DNA of 64,000 nucleotides from Mycolicibacter terrae. Its GTDB lineage: Bacteria; Actinomycetota; Actinomycetes; Mycobacteriales; Mycobacteriaceae. Positions within the stretch are counted from its first letter, which is position 1; each line of letters opens with the position of its first letter. Positions 25,679 to 33,968 of this stretch are shown here, piece by piece. Under the pieces are notes generated by a model that worked only from the letters and a program-made list of their open reading frames with translations, was not told the DNA's origin and did not search any database. The stretch covers positions 3,286,001 through 3,350,000 of the forward strand of contig NZ_AP022564.1 of the NCBI RefSeq assembly GCF_010727125.1, in the 5' to 3' direction. The position numbers and the translations under genes were made by a program.

Positions 25679-27670
25679 ATGATCAGCACTGTTCTGGTGG
25701 CCAATCGCGGTGAGATCGCCCGACGGGTCTTCGCCACCTGCCGTCGACTGGGTCTGGGTACGGTCGCGGTCTACACCGACCCCGATGCGGGCATGCCGCA
25801 CGTCGCCGAAGCCGACGCGAAGGTGCGCCTGCCGGAGACCACCAGCTACCTGTCCGCCGAGGCGATCATCGCCGCGGCGCAGGCCGCCGGCGCCGACGCC
25901 ATCCATCCCGGCTACGGGTTTCTCTCCGAGAACGCCGACTTCGCCGCGGCCGTGCAGGCCGCCGGTCTGACCTGGATCGGACCGCCGGTGGCCGCGGTGA
26001 CCTCGATGGGCTCCAAGATCGAGGCCAAGAAGATGATGGCCGCCGCGGGCGTGCCGGTCCTCGAAGAACTCGACCCGGCAACCGTCACCGCCGCACAGCT
26101 GCCGGTGCTGGTGAAGGCCTCCGCGGGCGGCGGTGGCCGTGGCATGCGGGTGGTCAGCGAATTGTCCGCCCTGGCAGGCGAAGTCGAGGCCGCCCAGCGC
26201 GAGGCCGCTTCGGCGTTCGGCGACCCGACGGTGTTCTGCGAGCGCTACCTGCCGACCGGCCACCACATCGAGGTGCAGGTGATGGCCGATGCGCACGGCA
26301 CGGTGTGGGCGGTCGGCGAGCGGGAATGCTCGATTCAGCGCCGCCACCAGAAGGTCATCGAAGAGGCGCCGTCACCGTTGGTGGAACGCACCCCCGGGAT
26401 GCGGGACAAGCTGTTCGAGGCCGCCCGGCTGGCCGCCGGCGCGATCGGCTACACCGGCGCGGGCACCGTGGAGTTCCTGGCCGACTCCCGCGGCGAGTTC
26501 TACTTCCTGGAGATGAACACCCGGCTGCAGGTCGAGCACCCGGTCACCGAGGAGACCACCGGTGTCGACCTGGTCGAACTGCAGATTGCGGTGGCCGACG
26601 GAGCCCGCCTCGATACCGAACCGCCGGCAGCGCAGGGACATTCGATCGAGGTGCGACTCTACGCCGAGGACCCGGCTCGCGGCTGGCAGCCGCAGGCCGG
26701 GCCGGTGCACGCCATCGGCATTCCCGGGGTGACCGCGCGGTTCCACACACTGTGTCAGCACACCGGGGTCCGGCTGGACTCCGGCATCGAAGACGGCTCG
26801 ACGGTGTCGATCCATTACGACCCCATGCTGGCCAAGGTGATCAGCTATGCGCCCACCCGCACTCAGGCGGCGGCGGTGCTGGCAAGTGCGTTGGCACGAG
26901 CCCGGGTGCACGGCTTACGCACCAACCGTGACCTGCTGGTCAATGTGCTGCGCCACCCCGCCTTCCTGGACGGGGCCACCGACACGGCGTTCTTCGACAC
27001 CCACGGTCTGGCGGAACTGTCGACGCCGCTGGCCGACGCCGCAACGGTGCAGACCAGTGCGATCGCGGCCGCGCTGGCCGACGCCGCACATAATCGGGCG
27101 ACCGCGCAGGTGCTCAGCTCCATTCCCGGCGGTTGGCGCAACCTGGCCTCGGGCTTCCAGTCCAAGGCCTATCTCGACGACGGCGGCACCGAGCATCGAA
27201 TCGAATATCGTTTCACCCGAACGGGATTGATTCTCAACGTCGGCGAGGTCACCTTGATTTCGTCGACTCCGGACGAAGTGGTGCTGGCCGATCCAGCCGG
27301 CGTCGCCCGCACGTTCACCGTCGCCCGGTACGGCTCGGATATCTACATCGACTCCCCCGCCGGTGGTGTCCACCTGGTGGCGTTGCCGCGATTCCCCGAT
27401 CCGGAGTCCGCGGTCGCGCAGGGATCGCTGCTGGCGCCCATGCCGGGCAACGTGATCCGGCTGGGTGCAGCCGTCGGCGATCGGGTGAGCGCCGGCCAGC
27501 CACTGATCTGGCTGGAAGCCATGAAGATGGAACACACCATCAGCGCACCGTCCGACGGTGTGCTCACTCAACTCGACGTCAAGCCGGGCGACCAGGTAGA
27601 GGTCGGCGCCGTACTGGCCCGTGTCGAACAACCCGAAACAGCGTCCGAAGCAGAAGGAGATCCACTGTGA
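25679..27670 (+). CDS. accA2: Biotin-dependent acyl-CoA carboxylase alpha subunit AccA2
   Basis: 663 residues: biotin carboxylase domain (about 1-445; ATP-grasp loop KASAGGGGRGM, catalytic EMNTRLQVEHPVTE), a middle BT-like domain, and a C-terminal biotin carboxyl carrier domain with the biotinylation site EAMKMEHTI. With AccD2 it forms the holoenzyme. ATG 25679 is nine bases after accD2. The stop overlaps fadE12 (GTGA). Confidence 0.95.
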   Translation: MISTVLVANRGEIARRVFATCRRLGLGTVAVYTDPDAGMPHVAEADAKVRLPETTSYLSAEAIIAAAQAAGADAIHPGYGFLSENADFAAAVQAAGLTWIGPPVAAVTSMGSKIEAKKMMAAAGVPVLEELDPATVTAAQLPVLVKASAGGGGRGMRVVSELSALAGEVEAAQREAASAFGDPTVFCERYLPTGHHIEVQVMADAHGTVWAVGERECSIQRRHQKVIEEAPSPLVERTPGMRDKLFEAARLAAGAIGYTGAGTVEFLADSRGEFYFLEMNTRLQVEHPVTEETTGVDLVELQIAVADGARLDTEPPAAQGHSIEVRLYAEDPARGWQPQAGPVHAIGIPGVTARFHTLCQHTGVRLDSGIEDGSTVSIHYDPMLAKVISYAPTRTQAAAVLASALARARVHGLRTNRDLLVNVLRHPAFLDGATDTAFFDTHGLAELSTPLADAATVQTSAIAAALADAAHNRATAQVLSSIPGGWRNLASGFQSKAYLDDGGTEHRIEYRFTRTGLILNVGEVTLISSTPDEVVLADPAGVARTFTVARYGSDIYIDSPAGGVHLVALPRFPDPESAVAQGSLLAPMPGNVIRLGAAVGDRVSAGQPLIWLEAMKMEHTISAPSDGVLTQLDVKPGDQVEVGAVLARVEQPETASEAEGDPL

Positions 27671-28845
27671 CCGATTCCACGAGCGACACCAGCTTCATCG
27701 AAAGCGACGAACGCCGAGCGCTGCGCGAGGCGGTCGCGGCGATGGCCAAGAACTACGGCCAGGACTACTACCTGGAGAAGGCCCGCGCCGGCGAGCACAC
27801 CGACGAATTGTGGAGCGAGGCGGGCAAGCTCGGCTTCATCGGCGTCAACCTGCCCGAGGAGTACGGCGGCGGGGGCGCCGGCATGTATGAGCTGTCGCTG
27901 GTCATGGAGGAGATGTCGGCGAACGGCTGCGCGCTGCTGATGATGGTGGTCTCACCGGCCATCAACGGCACCATCATCTCCAAGTTCGGCACCGACGAGC
28001 AGAAGAAGCGGTGGATCCCCGGTATCGCCGACGGCTCGCTGACCATGGCGTTCGCCATCACCGAGCCCGACGCCGGATCGAACTCCCACAAGATCACCAC
28101 CACCGCGCGCCGCGATGGGTCCGACTGGATCCTCAAGGGCCAGAAGACCTTCATCTCCGGCGTCGACCAGGCGCAGGCCGTGCTGGTGGTGGGCCGCAGC
28201 GAAGACGCCAAGACCGGCAACCTGCGGCCCGCGCTGTTCGTGGTGCCCACCGACACCCCCGGACTGAGCTGGACGCCGATCGAGATGGAGCTGGTCAGCC
28301 CCGAGCGCCAGTTCCAGGTGTTCCTCGACGACGTCCGGTTGCCCGCCGACGCGCTGGTGGGCTCCGAGGACGCCGCGATCGCGCAGCTGTTCGCGGGCCT
28401 GAACCCCGAGCGCATCATGGGCGCGGCAAGCGCGGTGGGCATGGGCCGCTTCGCGATCGGCAAGGCCGTCGACTACGTCACCACCCGCCAGGTGTGGAAG
28501 ACCCCGATCGGCGCACACCAGGGCCTGTCGCACCCGCTGGCTGCGAACCACATCGAGATCCAGTTGGCCAAGCTGATGATGCAGAAGGCCGCGACACTCT
28601 ATGACGCCGGCGACGACTTCGGCGCTGCCGAGGCCGCCAACATGGCCAAGTACGCCGCCGGCGAGGCATCGACGCGGGCGGTCGACCAGGCGGTGCAGTC
28701 CCTCGGCGGCAATGGCCTGACCAAGGAGTACGGCATCGCCGCAGCGGTCACCGCGTCCCGGCTGGCGCGGATCGCGCCGGTGAGCCGGGAGATGATTCTC
28801 AACTTCGTCGCGCAGACCTCGCTGGGCCTGCCACGGTCGTACTGA
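27667..28845 (+). CDS. fadE12: Acyl-CoA dehydrogenase FadE12
   Basis: 392 residues, second ACAD of the operon. AITEPDAGSNSHKITTTA and KTFISGVDQA cover the FAD site; C-terminal SLGGNGLTKEYGIAAAV. Together with FadE13 it could dehydrogenate branched intermediates of different chain length, the way terpene or leucine pathways use several ACADs. The end overlaps echA7 by one base. Confidence 0.93.
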   Translation: MTDSTSDTSFIESDERRALREAVAAMAKNYGQDYYLEKARAGEHTDELWSEAGKLGFIGVNLPEEYGGGGAGMYELSLVMEEMSANGCALLMMVVSPAINGTIISKFGTDEQKKRWIPGIADGSLTMAFAITEPDAGSNSHKITTTARRDGSDWILKGQKTFISGVDQAQAVLVVGRSEDAKTGNLRPALFVVPTDTPGLSWTPIEMELVSPERQFQVFLDDVRLPADALVGSEDAAIAQLFAGLNPERIMGAASAVGMGRFAIGKAVDYVTTRQVWKTPIGAHQGLSHPLAANHIEIQLAKLMMQKAATLYDAGDDFGAAEAANMAKYAAGEASTRAVDQAVQSLGGNGLTKEYGIAAAVTASRLARIAPVSREMILNFVAQTSLGLPRSY

Positions 28846-29633
28846 TGGACACCCTGGTCTCCTACGTTGGGCCGGAGGACACCGGCGACGGTTCGGCCCG
28901 GCTGACCCTGGACTCACCGCACAACCGCAACGCACTGTCGTCGAAGCTGGTCGCCCAGCTGCACGCCGGGCTGCGCGACGCGGCGGCCGACCCGAACGTG
29001 CGGGTGGTGGTGCTCGGCCACACCGGCAACACGTTCTGTGCCGGCGCGGACTTGAGCGAGGCGTCCAGCGGCGATCCGGGCGACCTGGCCGCCGACCGGG
29101 CCCGCGAAATGGCGGCGTTGCTGCGGGCGATCGTCGAGTGCCCGCGGCCGGTGATCGCCGCGGTCGACGGCCACGTGCGGGCCGGCGGGATGGGAATGGT
29201 CGGCGCCTGCGATATCGCGGTCGCCGGACCGGCCAGCACCTTCGCGCTGACCGAGGCCCGGATCGGAGTGGCGCCGTCGATCATCTCGCTGACGCTGCTG
29301 CCCAAACTTTCCCCCCGGGCAGCCGCCCGCTACTACCTGACCGGCGAGAAGTTCGGCGCAGCCGAAGCCGCGGCGATCGGGCTGATCACCCTGGCCGTGG
29401 ACAAGGCCGACGACGTCGAGACCACCGTCGCCGGTCTGGTGCGCGATCTGCGGCTCGGATCCCCGCAAGGGCTGGCGGCCTCTAAGGCATTGACGACCGC
29501 TGCTGTGCTGGACGGGTTCGACCGCGACGCGGAGCGGCTCAGCGTGGCCTCGGCACGGATGTTCGTTTCCGAGGAGGCCCGTGAAGGGATGGTGGCTTTC
29601 TTGCAAAAGCGTCCCCCCAACTGGGCCGTTTAG
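28845..29633 (+). CDS. echA7: Enoyl-CoA hydratase EchA7
   Basis: 262 residues, crotonase fold. Oxyanion-hole segments FCAGADLSE and VRAGGMGMVGACDIAVAG, then LTEARIGVAPSIISLTLLPKL. In this operon the expected step is hydration of the carboxylated 3-methylglutaconyl-like CoA ester. It is the last gene of the unit; the following DUF1707 gene begins after 56 bp. Confidence 0.9.
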   Translation: MDTLVSYVGPEDTGDGSARLTLDSPHNRNALSSKLVAQLHAGLRDAAADPNVRVVVLGHTGNTFCAGADLSEASSGDPGDLAADRAREMAALLRAIVECPRPVIAAVDGHVRAGGMGMVGACDIAVAGPASTFALTEARIGVAPSIISLTLLPKLSPRAAARYYLTGEKFGAAEAAAIGLITLAVDKADDVETTVAGLVRDLRLGSPQGLAASKALTTAAVLDGFDRDAERLSVASARMFVSEEAREGMVAFLQKRPPNWAV

Positions 29634-29689
29634 CCACTTTGGTGAACCGTACTTGCGTCCTGATGGGTTCGTCGTAGGCTCTGTAGCCG

Positions 29690-30289
29690 ATGAGAAACTC
29701 AACCCGGCGAAGCCACGACACCAACGGCATGCCGTCGCGTGCCGCGGACACCGACCGGATCCAGTTGGCGCAGCTGCTCGGCGATGCCGCTGCGCAGGGC
29801 CAACTGCCGATGAGCGAGTACGAGGACCGGCTGGCCAAGGCCTACGCGGCGCAGACCTACGACGAGCTCGACGGACTGCGCGCCGACCTTCCGGGTTCCT
29901 CGGTGTGCCCACACCGCGGTGGCGACTGCAAACCCGCACCCTCCACGCTGCTGCTGGCGATCCTGAGCTCGTTCGAGCGGCGCGGACGGTGGAACGTGCC
30001 CAAGCGCCTGACCACGTTCTCACTGTGGGGCGGCGGCGTCATCGACCTGCGTTACGCCGACTTCACCGCTACGGACGTCGAGATCAACGCCTACTCCATC
30101 ATGGGCGGGCAGACTATCCTGCTGCCGCCGGAAGTCAACGTCGACATCCAGGGCCACGGGGTGATGGGTGGCTTCGATCAGCATGTCGAGGGCCGGGGCA
30201 CCCCGGGCGCACCGACGGTGCGGGTCCGCGGCTTCTCGCTGTGGGGCGGGGTGGGCATCAAGCGCAAACCGCGCAAGACGCGCCGCTGA
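29690..30289 (+). CDS. DUF1707 protein with LiaF-like C-terminus
   Basis: 199 residues. Residues about 18-70 form the DUF1707 motif (RIQLAQLLGDAAAQGQLPMSEYEDRL, AKAYAAQTYDELDGLRADLP), a short SHOCT-like helical module. The C-terminal third is a beta-repeat domain (FSLWGGGVIDLRYADF, INAYSIMGGQTILLPPEV, RVRGFSLWGGVGIKRKP) like LiaF/VraT envelope-stress sensors. No membrane segment is visible. Function unknown; it corresponds in order to Rv0966c. Confidence 0.75.
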   Translation: MRNSTRRSHDTNGMPSRAADTDRIQLAQLLGDAAAQGQLPMSEYEDRLAKAYAAQTYDELDGLRADLPGSSVCPHRGGDCKPAPSTLLLAILSSFERRGRWNVPKRLTTFSLWGGGVIDLRYADFTATDVEINAYSIMGGQTILLPPEVNVDIQGHGVMGGFDQHVEGRGTPGAPTVRVRGFSLWGGVGIKRKPRKTRR

Positions 30290-30298
30290 CGGCCGGGA

Positions 30299-30940
30299 TC
30301 AGGACCGATCCCGGTACAGCTCCGGGTCGTCGAGTTGGCCGAGTAGTGCGGTCAGCTGGTCCACGAGCTGATCGGGATCCAGGTGTATCTCACCGCCCAG
30401 CCAGGCGCCCATCGTCTGGGCCACCCCGCCGACCACGAAATGTGCGGCCGCCTTTATCCGGTCGTTGCCGGGCACCCGAAGGACATTCTGGACGTGGCGG
30501 CCGGACAGCATCGCGAACAGCGCGCTCGATTCCGCCCGTTTGCGCACTAGCAGCGCGCTGGTAAGCCGAGTGCTGAAGAGCATCCTGCCGACTCGGCCGT
30601 CCCCGGCGATGGCCGCCACGAGGTGGGCCATGCCCGCGCGTGTCTGTTCGGCGTAGGGCGCCGCGGCCACGGCGGCCTGGGTGCTGGCCGCCAGATCATC
30701 GACCACCCAGTCGAAGACCGCGGCCACGAATGCGTCCTTGTCGGCGAAACTCTCGTAGAAGTAGCGCGACGCCACCCCGGCACGGCGACATACTCCTTGC
30801 ACGGTCAGCTCGGTCAACTCCTGGGCACCGAGCAGATCAAGCCCGGCCGTCAGCAGGCGTTTTCGCCGCTCAGCCAGCCTGTCTGCGGCCTGCACCCCTC
30901 CGTACGGGCGATCCGGCACGGCGGTTCCCACACCCACCAT
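30299..30940 (-). CDS. TetR family transcriptional regulator
   Basis: 213 residues. DNA-binding domain ERRKRLLTAGLDLLGAQ followed by TVQGVCRRAGVASRYFYESFADKDAFVAAV. ATG 30940 is preferred over the upstream in-frame GTG at 30967, which would add nine residues with no ribosome site. It is divergent from the MpaB oxygenase gene and probably represses it; a palindrome lies between them. It could also act on the acyl-CoA operon upstream, but I see no copy of the same palindrome there. Confidence 0.87.
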   Translation of the reverse strand: MVGVGTAVPDRPYGGVQAADRLAERRKRLLTAGLDLLGAQELTELTVQGVCRRAGVASRYFYESFADKDAFVAAVFDWVVDDLAASTQAAVAAAPYAEQTRAGMAHLVAAIAGDGRVGRMLFSTRLTSALLVRKRAESSALFAMLSGRHVQNVLRVPGNDRIKAAAHFVVGGVAQTMGAWLGGEIHLDPDQLVDQLTALLGQLDDPELYRDRS

Positions 30941-30973
30941 GTTGACACCGGGCCCGAGACTCGGCAATATCAG

Positions 30974-30988
30974 GAAACCGATGTTTTC
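30974..30988. promoter_or_regulatory. Operator-like palindrome between TetR and MpaB genes
   Basis: GAAACCGATGTTTTC is a 15-bp imperfect palindrome (GAAA-x-C...G-x-TTTC) in the middle of the 68-bp divergent promoter region. The place fits a TetR operator controlling both genes. Confidence 0.4.
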
Positions 30989-31008
30989 ACAATTTGCGAG
31001 GTGCAGTT

Positions 31009-31923
31009 ATGACAGTCAGCGAGTCGATCCCCCTGGTGGAGCGCTCGGTGAGCGATTCGACAAGCGCACAACCCGCACCTCGCCGGCGTTCCCTGCTGCC
31101 GCAGGTCACCTGCACCGACAACCTGATGATGGGCGTGGCGCTGTTGGCCGGGCCGGCCAACGTGATCATGCAACTCGCACGTCCTGAGGTGGGCTATGGC
31201 GTGCTGGAGAGCCGCGTCGAAAGCGGGCGCGTCGACCTGCACCCGATCAAGCGGGCCCGCACCACGTTCACCTACCTGGTCGTCGCCACCCAGGGCACCG
31301 ACGAACAGAAGACCGCTTTCCGTGAGGCGGTGAACAGCGCCCACCGGCAGGTTCGCTCGACGGGCGATAGCCCGGTGAAATACAACGCCTTCGACCGCGA
31401 TCTGCAGCTGTGGGTGGGCGCGTGCCTGTACAAGGGCAACGTCGACGTCCACCGCATCTTCCTCGGGGAGATGGACGACGACCACGCCGACCGGCACTAC
31501 CACAACGAGGGCAAGGCCATGGCCACCATGCTCCAGGTTCCCGAGGACATGTGGCCGACCGACCGGGCAGCCTTTGACCGGTACTGGCAGGACCAGTTGG
31601 ACAAAGTGCACATCGACGATGCGGTCCGCGAATACCTCCGGCCGATCGCGGCCAGCCGGCTGCGCGGCTTGACCCTGCCCGGACCGCTGCAGCGGGCGAA
31701 CGAACGGCTCGCCCTGTTGATCACCACCGGCTTTCTGCCGCAGCGCTTCCGCGACGAGATGCAGCTGCCGTGGGACGCGGCGAAGCAACGCCGGTTCGAC
31801 CGGTTGATGGGCCTGCTTCGCGGAGTCAACAATCTGCTGCCTTCGTTCCTCCGTTCCTTCCCGTTCAACCTGATCCTGTGGGATCTGGACCGGCGCATCC
31901 GCACCGGCCGACCGCTGGTGTAA
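31009..31923 (+). CDS. MpaB/Lcp-like oxygenase family protein (DUF2236)
   Basis: 304 residues of the DUF2236 family, which includes latex-clearing protein and fungal MpaB. The pattern is visible in PANVIMQLARPEVGYGV, RARTTFTYLVVATQGT, VNSAHRQVR and FDRDLQLWVGACLY, which hold the conserved His/Arg/Trp heme-proximal residues of the family. No export signal is seen. These proteins are heme-b oxygenases acting on hydrophobic isoprenoids or related molecules; the substrate here is unknown. Confidence 0.8.
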   Translation: MTVSESIPLVERSVSDSTSAQPAPRRRSLLPQVTCTDNLMMGVALLAGPANVIMQLARPEVGYGVLESRVESGRVDLHPIKRARTTFTYLVVATQGTDEQKTAFREAVNSAHRQVRSTGDSPVKYNAFDRDLQLWVGACLYKGNVDVHRIFLGEMDDDHADRHYHNEGKAMATMLQVPEDMWPTDRAAFDRYWQDQLDKVHIDDAVREYLRPIAASRLRGLTLPGPLQRANERLALLITTGFLPQRFRDEMQLPWDAAKQRRFDRLMGLLRGVNNLLPSFLRSFPFNLILWDLDRRIRTGRPLV

Positions 31924-31939
31924 CGGCTGTCGAGGTGAA

Positions 31940-31967
31940 TTGACGCCTCCGCATCCGTCGGTAATCT
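31940..31967 (+). promoter_or_regulatory. Promoter of the glycine-zipper effector operon
   Basis: TTGACG (31940-31945), a 16-bp spacer and TAATCT (31962-31967) match the main vegetative promoter pattern. The first gene starts about 30 bp downstream at 32000, leaving room for the GGAAAGG ribosome site. Confidence 0.5.
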
Positions 31968-31999
31968 TTGAGCCCGGACCAGACGGAAAGGTACGGGCG

Positions 32000-32317
32000 A
32001 TGCACGTCAACCCGCAGGTGTTGCGCATCGGAGCCAACGTGTCCGATGACGCCGGGCAACACGCCGATACCGGTTCGCAGCGACTCGGGCTGGCCGGCGT
32101 GGCCACCGGCATATTCGGGGACTTCGACGCCGCCCACACCTTCCACGCCGCGCTGGGCAGTGCCAAAGACGGCCACCGCGACGTCCTGCGGGCTCACCAC
32201 CACAACCTCACCGGCATCGCCGAGAACGTGCGCACCGCCGCCACGGCCTTCACCCGCATGGACGACCACAACGCCACGCTGCTGCGAGACATCCCCGGGC
32301 GCGGCACCGGACAGTGA
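32000..32317 (+). CDS. DUF2563-like small helical protein, possible type VII partner
   Basis: 105 residues, mainly helical, no signal peptide and no cysteine. HVNPQVLRIGANVSDDAG at the N-terminus and AENVRTAATAFTRMDDHNATLL at the C-terminus resemble ESX-associated WXG100/EspC-type proteins, where a helix ends in Y-x-x-x-D/E; here the element reads F-T-R-M-D. Its stop overlaps the start of the next gene (GTGA), so the two are coupled, as in type VII substrate pairs. Secretion is inferred, not shown. Confidence 0.6.
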   Translation: MHVNPQVLRIGANVSDDAGQHADTGSQRLGLAGVATGIFGDFDAAHTFHAALGSAKDGHRDVLRAHHHNLTGIAENVRTAATAFTRMDDHNATLLRDIPGRGTGQ

Positions 32318-33627
32318 GCCGCCCGAGCCTGCAGCACCTGCAGATCGCCGACCTCATCGCCCACGGCGGCGGTGACCCGTGGGCCCTCGACGACAGCCTG
32401 CAGGCCGGCAGCCCGACCCAGATCAACTTCCTCGCCCAGGCGTTCCACCGGGCCGCGGGCTCGGCCACCGCCGCCGAGCAGACCTTCCACACCGCCCAAC
32501 AACACTTCCAGCAGTACAACCGCGAGAACGGCGAACAACCGATCAACAACGGCGCCGAAGTGCAACGCGTCAAGGACGGCCTGCACGCCACCAATCAACA
32601 ACTCGGCCAGATCGCCGCCGACCTGGAGACCATCGCCGCCGACCTGGCTCAGGCCCGCGCGGCATCGCAGGCCAACATCACCGCGCTCAACGCCAACCTG
32701 CTCGTGCTCGACGCCCAGATCGGGGTCTACCTCAGCCAGGCGAGCCAGGGCCAGAACCACGACGCCGACATCGCACAGGCTCGCCAGCTGGCCCAGAACG
32801 ACACCGCGACGGCCCTGCACAACGCCACGGTCATCCGCGACGGCTACTCCAAGAACCTGCAGCAGGCCCAGACCAATTTGCGGGTCAAGGACGGCTACAA
32901 CCCTGATATCCGCAAGTTCGACGCCGAGGACGGGCCGGCTGGAGGGGCCGACGGCGGGGCCGGGGGCAAGGGAGCGTCTCCTCGCACCGGCGCCCCAACG
33001 GACCCCGTCAGTAGGGGCGCCGACGGGGGCGGTGCTGCTTTCCCGCCGTGGTTACCGCCCGGGACTCCGGTGATGACCCGTCCCGGGGGCCCATTGGCGC
33101 CGCCGCGCCAACCCGCCCAGGTCGGCGGGAAATGGGGCAACGTCGGCGACGGCCTCGCGGCAGCAGGTGAACGAGCAAACGTACCCGCCAATCCAGCGAA
33201 GTTACCGGGGTTCGTTCCGGGAGGATCGCCGAGTGCCGCCATTCCCGGCGGTATCCCGATGACCACTGCGTTGGAGAACGTCGAGAAATTCGGCAAACGT
33301 TTGGGTTTCGCCGGAAATCTCGTCACCGGAGCCAACGGGTACTTCGAGTTCAGCAACGACCTGGACAACGGAGTCCCCTTGAGTACAGCCGTGGTCGACG
33401 TCGTACCCAAAACCGTCGGTGATATCGGCGGTGGCTTGGTCGGCGCCACTACCGGGGCGGAAGCGGGGGCCTGGTTCGGGACCGTGGTCGCCCCGGGGCC
33501 CGGAACCGTCATCGGCGCCGGCGTCGGAGCGGTGGTCGGCGGCGTGATCGGCAGCGACATCGGGAAGAAGATGGGCGAAGACATTTCGGATGTGTCACAC
33601 AGTCTTTGGCGGAGCCTCTTCGGCTGA
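32314..33627 (+). CDS. Putative secreted effector: helical N-terminus, Pro/Gly linker, glycine-zipper C-terminus
   Basis: 437 residues in three parts. 1-200: long helices (IADLIAHGGGDPWALDDSLQ to NLRVKDGYNPDI), like the N-terminal domains of mycobacterial ESX-linked multidomain proteins. 205-315: Pro/Gly-rich linker. 318-437: a domain with the glycine zipper GAGVGAVVGGVIGSDIG (401-417) and an earlier GGGLVGATTGAEAGAWFG (372-389), i.e. two small-residue helices that could insert in a membrane. Architecture and the membrane-protein gene behind it recall LXG-type pore-forming toxins and their immunity proteins. No enzymatic motif is present. Function is inferred only from layout. Confidence 0.6.
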   Translation: MSRPSLQHLQIADLIAHGGGDPWALDDSLQAGSPTQINFLAQAFHRAAGSATAAEQTFHTAQQHFQQYNRENGEQPINNGAEVQRVKDGLHATNQQLGQIAADLETIAADLAQARAASQANITALNANLLVLDAQIGVYLSQASQGQNHDADIAQARQLAQNDTATALHNATVIRDGYSKNLQQAQTNLRVKDGYNPDIRKFDAEDGPAGGADGGAGGKGASPRTGAPTDPVSRGADGGGAAFPPWLPPGTPVMTRPGGPLAPPRQPAQVGGKWGNVGDGLAAAGERANVPANPAKLPGFVPGGSPSAAIPGGIPMTTALENVEKFGKRLGFAGNLVTGANGYFEFSNDLDNGVPLSTAVVDVVPKTVGDIGGGLVGATTGAEAGAWFGTVVAPGPGTVIGAGVGAVVGGVIGSDIGKKMGEDISDVSHSLWRSLFG

Positions 33628-33658
33628 GCTGGCCCACAGGTAAGGGAGATCGATAACC

Positions 33659-33949
33659 ATCAGTAACTCAGACCGCATCGCCGTTCTTGCCACGATGGTC
33701 ATGCTTGCCATCGCCATCCCCGTTGACCCCCGCAAGAACACGAAGTCAAAGTGGCTCTACTGGCTTGTCGGACCGATAGCGTGCGCCGCACTCTTTGCCT
33801 TTGGCTTGTACGACTCGATCAAGAACCCCGGGGTATCCGACCTGATCGGTGTGATCGTTGGCGGAGCATTCTTCGCCTACCTGGGCTTCGGCGTCGGCTA
33901 CATCCGCAAGCGCTGGCCGATCGGACGCTGGCCTGGCTCTCGTTCTTGA
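33659..33949 (+). CDS. Small membrane protein, candidate immunity protein
   Basis: At least 84 residues from ATG 33695, with two clear helices (WLYWLVGPIACAALFAFGLY and LIGVIVGGAFFAYLGFGVGY) and a basic C-terminus. The frame continues upstream to a position behind an AAGGGAG ribosome site where the codon is ATC (33659); starting there adds twelve residues and completes a further N-terminal helix. Start is therefore uncertain: ATG 33695 is the conservative choice. It follows the putative effector gene by 31-67 bp. A cognate membrane immunity protein is the simplest idea, but no test is available here. Confidence 0.5.
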   Translation: MSNSDRIAVLATMVMLAIAIPVDPRKNTKSKWLYWLVGPIACAALFAFGLYDSIKNPGVSDLIGVIVGGAFFAYLGFGVGYIRKRWPIGRWPGSRS

Positions 33950-33968
33950 CGCACCGAAAGGACCAGTC

